Assembly: GCA_947463445.1 (NCBI GenBank)
Contig: CANHRS010000014.1
Span: forward strand, 1 to 45,434
DNA from: Flavobacteriia bacterium
Lineage (GTDB): Bacteria > Bacteroidota > Bacteroidia > Flavobacteriales_D > Crocinitomicaceae
Direction: 5' to 3'
DNA: 45,434 nucleotides
Below, piece by piece: positions 20,071-27,868 of the stretch. Both the position numbers and the translations under genes were made by a program. The notes below the pieces were generated by a model. The model was given only the letters and a program-made list of their open reading frames with translations, was not told where the DNA came from and searched no databases. Every line of letters begins with the position of its first letter. Within the stretch, counting starts at the first letter, position 1.

Positions 20071-20185
20071 AAAAATCCAAACCAATAATTGATGTAAATG
20101 TACAAAAATCCAAACCAATATTCTATCAAAAAATGAAAAAATCCAAACCAATAATTGGGTGTTTTTCTCAAAAATCCAAACCAAT
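20071..20185. repeat. Four 16-bp direct repeats at exact 33-bp period
   Basis: AAAAATCCAAACCAAT occurs identically at 20071-20086, 20104-20119, 20137-20152 and 20170-20185. Each start is 33 bp after the last, and the 17-bp intervals differ in sequence except that intervals 1 and 3 both begin AATTG. The array begins 25 bp upstream of the DUF4143 ATPase ATG, on the promoter side. Regular spacing near three helical turns fits an operator array or iterons for a DNA-binding protein. Confidence 0.9.
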
Positions 20186-20204
20186 GGGGAGGGGTGAAAG
20201 CTTA

Positions 20205-20732
20205 CTATTGTTGTTTTGAAGCTATTAGTTTACAAAATTTATCGTAACGTTTGATGATACCAGTATCTATATTTTCGATGTCGAACGCATGGGTGGTATA
20301 CGTGATTTCTATGTCTGTCATGCCGTCTTTTAGTAAACCGATCACTTCGCAGTTTTCAGGAACGAGCATGGATGAAATGGGATTACCTGTTCTGCCTTTA
20401 ACCACTAATTTCCGTGTGGATTGTGTATAGACAAGGTAGTAGTCGAACCATTCGCCAACGATTTCGATGTCATCAGATATTGGTTCGAGCAAAAGGATTT
20501 TACCATCACCTAAAATTGCGGTATGATTTTGGTCGTATTGTTCGTAAGATAAATCCCCTTTAAAACTAGTTGGGTTGGGATGTTTTGTCCAAACTTTTTG
20601 GTGACCCCGTTCCTTTTCGATTTCATCGTAGGAACGTTCGGTGTATTCATCTTCTGTATCTTCTGTATCCACTTGGGTGAAATAGCAGGAGAAGATGCAG
20701 CAGCAAAGTGCTGTAAAAAGTATTTTTTCCAT
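20205..20732 (-). CDS. Small putative lipoprotein, function unknown
   Basis: The protein has 175 residues from ATG 20732; the longer GTG-start frame adds a hydrophilic stretch before the signal peptide. The N terminus MEKILFTALCCCIFSCYF has a lipobox-like IFSC, followed by an acidic linker (TEDTEDEYTE) of the sort that follows Bacteroidota lipoprotein cysteines. The remainder looks like a small beta-rich domain (ILLLEPISDDIEIVGEWFDYYLV). I do not recognise the family. It is separated from the DUF4143 ATPase by the repeat array. Confidence 0.65.
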   Translation of the reverse strand: MEKILFTALCCCIFSCYFTQVDTEDTEDEYTERSYDEIEKERGHQKVWTKHPNPTSFKGDLSYEQYDQNHTAILGDGKILLLEPISDDIEIVGEWFDYYLVYTQSTRKLVVKGRTGNPISSMLVPENCEVIGLLKDGMTDIEITYTTHAFDIENIDTGIIKRYDKFCKLIASKQQ

Positions 20733-20975
20733 GGTGATTTTTGGCTGTGAATTATTTAGTTCCACTAATGTAAATATTCCTATTGTTTTTTAATAGAAAA
20801 ATCGTTCCAAACACTAAAGTTGGTGAATAGTGGAGTTTAATTTAAATTATATACTACCAAATAAGTATTTAATGCGGTACTATTTTTGGTTTTTGGTTTA
20901 TTTTATTATTTTTTTTAACTATTAAAATATTGATTTTAAAGTTTTTAAAAAATAATTAAAAAAATATTTTATATC

Positions 20976-20997
20976 ATACTAATTTAGTATATATTTG
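20976..20997 (+). promoter_or_regulatory. Rrf2 promoter with palindromic operator
   Basis: A perfect palindrome ATACTAA-T-TTAGTAT (20976-20990) runs directly into the -7 box TATATTTG (20990-20997). The position, overlapping the RNA-polymerase site, suits autorepression by the Rrf2 protein. ATACTAA or TTAGTAT half-sites recur at the encapsulin, metY and dehydrogenase-like promoters. Confidence 0.65.
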
Positions 20998-21012
20998 CAG
21001 TAGGGTTTATTT

Positions 21013-21096
21013 AGAGAGGGCCTCGCCGAGATTGAGTAGGATTTCCTAACAGTTAAAGCGGGGCACTCTTTTTTAAGAACGGTTACTCTAGTAAAC
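21013..21096 (+). promoter_or_regulatory. GC-rich structured leader with terminator-like hairpin
   Basis: In the 5' leader of the Rrf2 gene GCCTCGC (21020-21026) pairs with GCGGGGC (21058-21064, one G-T pair), and AGAG (21013-21016) with CTCT (21066-21069). An inner hairpin TAGG-ATTT-CCTA (21037-21048) sits in the loop. Six T follow at 21069-21074, as in an intrinsic terminator placed ahead of the gene, i.e. an attenuator. A second imperfect inverted repeat GTTACT/AGTAAAC follows. It does not match any riboswitch class I know. Confidence 0.55.
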
Positions 21097-21122
21097 AAAT
21101 TGAATGATATAGAACACCAAAC

Positions 21123-21569
21123 ATGCTATCAAAAAAGTCAAAGTACGCAATCAAGGCCTTGGTAGGTTTAGCCAAGAATCATGGTAATGAAGTTCCGTTA
21201 CGTATAGCGCAGATTGCGGAGCGGGAACATATACCAAAAAAGTTTTTAGAATCTATTTTAGTGGAATTACGAAACAATGGTTTGGTGCATAGCAAAATGG
21301 GGGCTGCTGGTGGTTACTATTTAGCAAAAGAACCATCGGATATTTTTTTGAGTCAAATTATTCGTTTGTCGGGTGGTCCAATTGCATTGTTACCTTGTGT
21401 TAGTCTCAATTTTTATGAATCTTGTGAAGAGTGTATTGGAGGAGAGGAACAATGTGCTTTACATGTTGTCATGTTGGAAGTACGTGAAGCAACGGTCGAA
21501 ATATTAGCAAAAACCAGTCTTTCAGATTTGGTAGAACGAGAAGATCGTTTAGCAAAACTTTTAAAATAA
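21123..21569 (+). CDS. Rrf2-family transcriptional regulator with four cysteines
   Basis: A 148-residue winged-helix Rrf2 protein. The DNA-binding part is residues 1-65 (SKYAIKALVGLAKNH, IAEREHIPKKFLESILVELR, SKMGAAGGYYLA). The C-terminal sensor region holds C92, C101, C104 and C111, comparable to Fe-S ligand clusters of IscR, NsrR and RirA though spaced differently. Relatives sense Fe-S status, NO or cysteine supply (IscR, CymR). It lies 130 bp upstream of the encapsulin shell gene in the same direction and is the best candidate to control the encapsulin and nearby sulfur genes. Confidence 0.88.
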   Translation: MLSKKSKYAIKALVGLAKNHGNEVPLRIAQIAEREHIPKKFLESILVELRNNGLVHSKMGAAGGYYLAKEPSDIFLSQIIRLSGGPIALLPCVSLNFYESCEECIGGEEQCALHVVMLEVREATVEILAKTSLSDLVEREDRLAKLLK

Positions 21570-21664
21570 ATTTTTTCTATCTCTCTGATATGTTGTTTAG
21601 TACATTTTATCAGTAGGAGATAAATAGATTAAATTTCTCATTTTGAGGGAGTTTTAATCAAATT

Positions 21665-21680
21665 TTAGTATATATATTTG
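21665..21680 (+). promoter_or_regulatory. Encapsulin promoter with TTAGTAT half-site
   Basis: The -7 box TATATTTG (21673-21680) is preceded by TTAGTAT (21665-21671), one half of the Rrf2 palindrome. The start codon lies 19 bp downstream of the box, giving a very short leader. Confidence 0.55.
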
Positions 21681-21699
21681 TTTAATAAAATTAAAAATT

Positions 21700-22620
21700 A
21701 TGGCAGATTTAAAGAATCAAACAGCGTTAGGTGACGTAGCTGCAAGGCAGTTAGCGATTGCTACGAGAACGGTTCCTCAAATGGCAAGCATCACTCCAAG
21801 ATGGTTGACGCATTTAATGAACTGGATCCCTGTTGAATCAGGTGTTTACCGTTTAAACAAGGTAAAAGAAGGGTCAACTGCTCAAGTAGATTGTTCTTCT
21901 AGAGACGAAAAAGTATTACCACATACCTTCGTTGATTACATTGAAAATCCACGTGAGTATAACTTAAGTGCTGTAAACACGTTGGTAGATGTGCACACAC
22001 GTGTATCTGATTTGTATAGTAAACCATATAACCAAATCAGCGAGCAATTACGTTTAGCGATTGAAACAATCAAAGAACGTCAAGAAAGTGAATTGATCAA
22101 CAACAAAGAGTACGGTTTATTAAACAGTGTTTCTCCATCCCAAGTGATTAAAACTAGAACAGGTGCTCCAACACCAGATGATTTAGATGAGTTATTGACG
22201 AAAGTGTGGAAAGAACCAGGATTTTTCTTGTTACACCCATTAGCATTAGCTGCATTTGGAAGAGAGTGTACTAGAAGAGGTGTTCCACCACCGACAGTAT
22301 CTTTATTTGGATCTCAATTTATTACTTGGAGAGGTATTCCATTAATTCCATGTGATAAATTACCTATTGAAAACGGAAAATCAAAAATCATTTTGATGCG
22401 TACAGGAGAAAGCAGACAAGGGGTTGTAGGTTTATACCAACCAAACTTGCCAGGTGAACAAACTCCAGGTTTATCTGTACGTTTCATGGGGATTAACGAT
22501 AAAGCAATTGCGTCTTACTTAGTTTCCTTGTATTGTTCTGTTGCTGTATTAGTAGATGATGCTATCGCAGTATTAGAGGATGTGGATATTACAAACTACC
22601 ACGAGTATAATTACAAATAG
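21700..22620 (+). CDS. Family 2A (SrpI-type) encapsulin shell protein
   Basis: A 306-residue HK97-fold shell protein of family 2 encapsulins. Recognisable features are the extended N-arm (ALGDVAARQLAIATRTVPQM), the WIPVESGVYRLN and HTFVDYIENPREY segments, the long spine helix (QISEQLRLAIETIKERQESEL), and the C-terminal A-domain part GLYQPNLPGEQTPGLSVRFMG. There is no cyclic-nucleotide-binding insertion, which places it in family 2A rather than 2B. These self-assemble into icosahedral cages around cysteine desulfurase, and published work on related systems shows elemental sulfur storage. The next gene is a cysteine desulfurase with the expected cargo extension. Confidence 0.92.
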   Translation: MADLKNQTALGDVAARQLAIATRTVPQMASITPRWLTHLMNWIPVESGVYRLNKVKEGSTAQVDCSSRDEKVLPHTFVDYIENPREYNLSAVNTLVDVHTRVSDLYSKPYNQISEQLRLAIETIKERQESELINNKEYGLLNSVSPSQVIKTRTGAPTPDDLDELLTKVWKEPGFFLLHPLALAAFGRECTRRGVPPPTVSLFGSQFITWRGIPLIPCDKLPIENGKSKIILMRTGESRQGVVGLYQPNLPGEQTPGLSVRFMGINDKAIASYLVSLYCSVAVLVDDAIAVLEDVDITNYHEYNYK

Positions 22621-22689
22621 ACTTCTTTCTCATTAGGGAATTTTTAAAAAATGCTTTTTCTTCGTTCAACTTCAAAATTAAACTCCTCA

Positions 22690-22703
22690 TTTACTCGAGT
22701 AAA
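22690..22703. repeat. Perfect 14-bp palindrome between shell and cargo genes
   Basis: TTTACTCGAGTAAA in the 151-bp gap between the encapsulin stop and the cargo start. As RNA it forms only a short hairpin; it could be an operator or a processing site. No terminator or TAnnTTTG box was found in the gap. Confidence 0.5.
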
Positions 22704-22771
22704 CTGCGGATTTAATTTTTTGTTTGCCTCAAAAAATCTATTTTTTAGAACTCCCCATAAATTTAAAATGT

Positions 22772-24772
22772 ATGGAATTAGATAATTTACAAGCAAATCA
22801 GTTTCCGAGTGAAATGGACATTCAAGCATTGGCAAATCAATTGTTCAAAGCTGCTCCAAATCAATCGGTAAACACACAGTCATTTGCCAATGATCGTGAT
22901 TACCATGCTAATGTAGATAAAGTGAAAACGAACCTTACGGACGATAATCTATTATCTTCTTCAGTTGCTCCGGCATCTGTAGCGGGAAGTGGTAATTCTC
23001 CATCGTTGACAGACCATCAAAATGATTTTTCGATAGATGATCCGCAAACGAGTTTACCAGATCCTCATTTTTACAATGGGCAGATTCCAGAATCTGTTGC
23101 AGGTAGTGGGAAACAACCAACGATCAATGAATCAAATTCAAATTTCTCGTTAGATAACCCACAAACAAGTTTGCCTGACGCTAATTTCTATAATGGACAA
23201 ATTCCTGTATCTGCTGCAGGAAGTGGTAAGCAAGGTAGCTATGATCCACAAAATCCATTTGGAAATACATCTGCTATTCAACCGTTAAACTCTTTTGGGG
23301 TTCCTTCGCACGATGGGATTGGTATTGACCGTACGTATGAAAGTGAACTTTCTGCCGTATTGAATGCACTTCCAACTTCGGTTCCCTCTAGTCAGTTTAG
23401 TTCGATTGGTGGTGCTAACAGTTCTTCCCCGTTGTATTATTTCTTATCGGAAGTAGCAAACAATGCTGGGATATTCGGTAATCCATCTTTGGATCAAGGA
23501 ACTAAAAATACACATGGTTTATCCAGTATTTTTAAACCGCCGTTTGATTTGAATGTGGTGCGTGCTGATTTTCCGATTTTGAAAGAACAGGTGAATGGAA
23601 AACAGTTAATCTGGTTAGATAATGCTGCGACAACCCAAAAGCCTAATCAAGTGATAGATCGTATTAGCTACTTCTATCACCATGAGAATTCTAACATTCA
23701 TAGAGCTGCACACGAATTAGCTGCGCGTTCTACAGATGCATATGAAGGTGCAAGGGTGAAAGTACAACACTTTTTAAATGCAAAATCGGTAAACGAAATT
23801 GTATTTGTGCGTGGTACTACGGAAGCTATCAATTTGGTAGCACAAAGTTGGGGAGAGCAACATTTGCAAGCGGGAGATGAGATCGTTATTTCTCATTTAG
23901 AACACCATGCAAACATTGTTCCTTGGCAACATTTGGCGCAGAAAAAAGGATTAGTTATTCGTGTGATTCCAGTGGATGAAGATGGACAATTAATTATCGA
24001 AGAGTATACGAAGTTGTTGGGTCCAAAAACGAAATTAGTATCCTTTACACAAGTTTCGAATGCTTTGGGTACGGTGACTCTAGCCAAACAAATCATTGAA
24101 CTTGCACATGCTGCAGGAGCGAAGGTATTGTTAGATGGTGCACAGTCTGTATCCCATATTCGTGCGGATGTTCAGGATTTGAATGCCGATTGGTTCGTGT
24201 TTTCAGGACACAAAATATTTGCACCAACAGGAATCGGTGTGTTATATGGGAAAGAAGATTTATTAAATGCCACACAACCTTGGCAGGGTGGAGGAAATAT
24301 GATTAACGATGTGACTTTTGAGAAAACAACGTATCATCCAGCACCAACAAAATTTGAAGCAGGTACCGGAAATATTGCGGACGCAGTAGGACTAGGTGCA
24401 GCGTTGGATTATGTGTCGAAGTTAGGTATTCATAATATTTACCAGTACGAACACGCCTTGTTGAGTTATGCTACTTCTTTGTTGAAAGATGTTCCAGGTT
24501 TACGATTAATTGGTACAGCAGCTAACAAAACAAGTGTTATGTCATTTGTGTTAGATGGGTATACGAATGATGAGGTAGGTCAGGCCTTAAACAAACAAGG
24601 AATCGCAGTACGAACAGGTCACCACTGTGCACAACCAATCTTACGTAGGTTTGGGTTGGAAAGTACAGTTCGACCATCGTTGGCTTTTTACAATACCTGT
24701 GGCGAAATCGATACATTAGTATCTACATTGCATGATTTGAAAAAAGGAAAAAATTATTACTTTCAGTATTAA
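22772..24772 (+). CDS. Encapsulated SufS-type cysteine desulfurase (cargo)
   Basis: A 666-residue protein from ATG 22772; a longer frame from TTG 22724 is less likely. Residues 1-255 form a Gly/Ser/Pro/Asn/Gln-rich, probably disordered cargo-loading region; AGSG recurs at 71, 110 and 149 and PQTSLPD at 91 and 130, i.e. a 39-residue repeat. Residues 260-666 are a group II PLP cysteine desulfurase: WLDNAATTQKP, the HLEHHANIVPWQ stretch, PLP lysine in FSGHKIFAPTGIGVLYG, and catalytic Cys in VRTGHHCAQP. The enzyme removes sulfur from cysteine as persulfide with release of alanine. The gene follows the shell gene directly. Confidence 0.93.
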   Translation: MELDNLQANQFPSEMDIQALANQLFKAAPNQSVNTQSFANDRDYHANVDKVKTNLTDDNLLSSSVAPASVAGSGNSPSLTDHQNDFSIDDPQTSLPDPHFYNGQIPESVAGSGKQPTINESNSNFSLDNPQTSLPDANFYNGQIPVSAAGSGKQGSYDPQNPFGNTSAIQPLNSFGVPSHDGIGIDRTYESELSAVLNALPTSVPSSQFSSIGGANSSSPLYYFLSEVANNAGIFGNPSLDQGTKNTHGLSSIFKPPFDLNVVRADFPILKEQVNGKQLIWLDNAATTQKPNQVIDRISYFYHHENSNIHRAAHELAARSTDAYEGARVKVQHFLNAKSVNEIVFVRGTTEAINLVAQSWGEQHLQAGDEIVISHLEHHANIVPWQHLAQKKGLVIRVIPVDEDGQLIIEEYTKLLGPKTKLVSFTQVSNALGTVTLAKQIIELAHAAGAKVLLDGAQSVSHIRADVQDLNADWFVFSGHKIFAPTGIGVLYGKEDLLNATQPWQGGGNMINDVTFEKTTYHPAPTKFEAGTGNIADAVGLGAALDYVSKLGIHNIYQYEHALLSYATSLLKDVPGLRLIGTAANKTSVMSFVLDGYTNDEVGQALNKQGIAVRTGHHCAQPILRRFGLESTVRPSLAFYNTCGEIDTLVSTLHDLKKGKNYYFQY

Positions 24773-24792
24773 TCCTTTTAAAAATAAGATTG

Positions 24793-24824
24793 AAAGGGGT
24801 GTCCATTTGGATGCCCCTTTTTTT
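24793..24824 (+). terminator. Terminator of the encapsulin operon
   Basis: AAAGGGG pairs with CCCCTTT, with TCC/GGA inside and an ATTT loop, followed by a T run, 20 bp past the cargo stop codon. Confidence 0.85.
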
Positions 24825-24828
24825 GTTT

Positions 24829-24853
24829 GCTGCCTTCGAGAGCCTCAGGCAGC
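24829..24853. repeat. GC-rich inverted repeat after the encapsulin operon
   Basis: GCTGCCT and AGGCAGC flank an 11-base loop; the adjoining ACGCGCGCCCTAGG is unusually GC-rich for the locus. It may be a copy of a dispersed intergenic element. Confidence 0.4.
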
Positions 24854-24925
24854 ACGCGCGCCCTAGGAAATAGCTTTTATTATTCCATTCTAAAATTGTT
24901 AAAATATGTTAAAATTATTTATATC

Positions 24926-24957
24926 ATACTAAAACTATAGAATATGTATTATATTTG
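24926..24957 (+). promoter_or_regulatory. metY promoter with shared sulfur-locus motif
   Basis: ATACTAAAACTATAGAATAT (24926-24945) lies four bases upstream of the -7 box TATATTTG (24950-24957), in the place of a missing -33 TTG. The same 20-bp pattern occurs at 30411-30430 (minus strand) and near 30727-30747. Confidence 0.6.
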
Positions 24958-24969
24958 TCCTGTGAATGA

Positions 24970-26403
<1,434 letters not shown>

Positions 26404-26426
26404 CGATTATGGTATGTTGTATGTAG

Positions 26427-26456
26427 CCCCCTGTGTTGTAAGACGCAGGGGGTTTT
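26427..26456 (+). terminator. Terminator of metY
   Basis: CCCCCTGTG pairs with CGCAGGGGG (one G-T pair) across an 8-base loop, followed by TTTT, 23 bp past the metY stop. Confidence 0.85.
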
Positions 26457-26461
26457 ACATG

Positions 26462-26737
26462 TTAAATCTCTTCGTCTTTCAAAATTGGAAAAACTTCCAT
26501 GGATTTTTTAAGTGGATACAATGGAAGAGATTCCATAAGTTCCATCACTCGTTCTAGTTCTAGATCGTTAAAAATTAAAACAGCACCATTTTTGGTTTGG
26601 CGTAAAAAAAGTTGGTCTAAATATCCTGCTTTTTTCCAAGCAGCAACCACTTCTCTTTCCTTTTGAATAATTTCTGGAAAATTTGAAGGTAAATTATCGA
26701 TGTCGATGGTTAAAATTACGAGTGTTCTTTTTTGCAT
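26462..26737 (-). CDS. Small YciI/muconolactone-isomerase-like protein
   Basis: A 91-residue protein with a ferredoxin-like alpha/beta pattern: VILTIDIDN, the helix PEIIQKEREVVAAWKKAGYL, LFLRQTKNGAVLIFN, and MELMESLPLYPLKKSMEVFPI. The last segment is characteristic of small dimeric proteins annotated as muconolactone isomerase-like or YciI-like; catalysis is unproven. It is divergent from the HxlR regulator, a common pairing of a regulator and its target. Confidence 0.65.
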   Translation of the reverse strand: MQKRTLVILTIDIDNLPSNFPEIIQKEREVVAAWKKAGYLDQLFLRQTKNGAVLIFNDLELERVMELMESLPLYPLKKSMEVFPILKDEEI

Positions 26738-26772
26738 AGTTTCAGAATTAAATCATTTTGTTTCAAAAATAT

Positions 26773-26780
26773 TAAATTTG
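26773..26780 (+). promoter_or_regulatory. Promoter -7 box of the HxlR gene
   Basis: TAAATTTG, 54 bp before the HxlR start in the divergent gap. The TAATCACATGTAACATTA sequence just downstream is an imperfect dyad that could be the HxlR operator. Confidence 0.45.
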
Positions 26781-26834
26781 TCTACTAATCACATGTAACA
26801 TTAAATTATGTGTGTAGGCTAAAATTTTAGACTA

Positions 26835-27206
26835 ATGGAAAATACAGGGGTTCGTAAGAATAAAAACTTCATACCAGGCAATTGTCCGGTTGGATATACG
26901 ATGAATATCATAGGAGGGAAGTGGAAACCGAGTATTATACATCGCATACGTACGGATCGTAATCGGTACAGTTTGTTATTGAAATCCATTCCAGAAATTA
27001 GTAAGCAAACTTTGACCAATCAGTTGCGTGAATTGGAGGCGGATGGGGTGATTAGTCGTATCATTTTTCCTGAAATACCGCCACGTGTAGAATATTCGAT
27101 TACGGAGTTCGGCGCTACTTTGTTGCCTATCATTGATAGCATGTATCAATGGGCGAAAGTGCATATGCCGAATTTGCCAGTGGAGGCCACTGAGGTTTGT
27201 GAATAA
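26835..27206 (+). CDS. HxlR-family winged-helix regulator
   Basis: A 123-residue protein with the HxlR hallmark near the N terminus: CPVGYTMNIIGGKWKPSIIHRI, followed by the recognition segment EISKQTLTNQLRELEADGVISR and the wing IPPRVEYSITEFG. The conserved Cys at the start of the domain is present, as in thiol- or aldehyde-sensing members. It is probably controlling the divergent small YciI-like gene; the effector is unknown. Confidence 0.88.
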   Translation: MENTGVRKNKNFIPGNCPVGYTMNIIGGKWKPSIIHRIRTDRNRYSLLLKSIPEISKQTLTNQLRELEADGVISRIIFPEIPPRVEYSITEFGATLLPIIDSMYQWAKVHMPNLPVEATEVCE

Positions 27207-27403
27207 AGTACTATTCCGTTTTTGAATAGGATAGTAATTCTACTCTTTTTTTAATCAAATTTTACTTTTTCAAACTAAAATCTATAGTTTTATTAGATAT
27301 TAAAACTTAAAATCATAAGAAAAATAAATTTCAATTCATCTATAAAAAAAAAGCATTGAATTGTAATAATACTTAATTATTGATTTTTATAATCTTAAAA
27401 CTA

Positions 27404-27645
27404 ATGGCAAATAAAATTACTATTGAGGGAACTGATATAACAATTTTAAATCATGAAAAAAACGATTTTATTTCCTTAACAGACATGGCTAAAAGCCAAC
27501 ATCAGTAGGTTGTAATTATTAAATGGCTAAGTTTAAAAAATACAATTGAATACCTTGGCGAGTGGGAAGCATTATATAACCCTAATTTTAATTATACCGA
27601 ATTCGGTATAATTAAAAATGAAGCGGGTAGTAACAATTTACACAA
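27404..27645 (+). pseudogene. KilA-N domain protein remnant
   Basis: ATG 27404 opens a frame (ITIEGTDITILNHEKN, DFISLTDMAK) that is cut by TAG at 27506-27508, then continues in the same frame with IKWLSLKNTIEYLGEWEALY and FGIIKNEAGSNN before a second stop near 27643. These are the successive segments of KilA-N DNA-binding domains (SLTDIAK, then NWLRNRSTIEFLGLWE, then FKNEAGTNSF). The Trp-containing linker is shortened and the C-terminal half is absent or frameshifted. KilA-N proteins come from phage and defence contexts; here the gene is dead beside a YhcG nuclease. Confidence 0.8.
27586..27617. repeat. Perfect 32-bp palindrome inside the KilA-N remnant
   Basis: Centred on GAATTC, each 16-base arm is fully complementary; the central core is TATACCGAATTCGGTATA. 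It overlaps codons for NYTEFGII of the remnant. Confidence 0.9.
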
Positions 27646-27868
27646 ATGAAATCACTAGTTAATAACCAACACCTTAAAAAACTTGGGAATTTAGTGTAAT
27701 TTGAAGCTTCTTTAGATTTCTATGAACCAATAAATATGCAATCTGGTCGTTCAATTTTTTCTTCAACGCTTCCTAATAAATATAGAATATAAGTCTGATA
27801 TTTTTTAATCAATCGGTATTTGATTGAATTTTAATCGTTAAATTAGATTAATAATTAATCAAAATAAA
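27646..27868. other. Non-coding remainder upstream of the YhcG nuclease
   Basis: No intact gene. A short decayed stretch in another frame reads FEASLDFYEPINMQSGRSIF and may be a leftover of a neighbouring accessory gene; I cannot assign it. The earlier part of the gap (27207-27403) shows nothing beyond AT-rich sequence. Confidence 0.5.

Larger units (their letters stand above)
20766..21122. other. Regulatory gap upstream of the Rrf2 gene
   Basis: No protein-coding gene. The left 200 bp is very AT-rich and featureless apart from TATTCCTATTGTTTT near 20779, which resembles part of the sulfur-promoter motif found at 30411. The right part contains the Rrf2 promoter with its palindrome and the GC-rich leader listed separately. 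Confidence 0.7.

Noticed and set aside
20071-20185. Possible CRISPR array
   Set aside because: Repeats are only 16 bp, intervals 17 bp, four copies, no cas genes; the layout fits an operator or iteron array.
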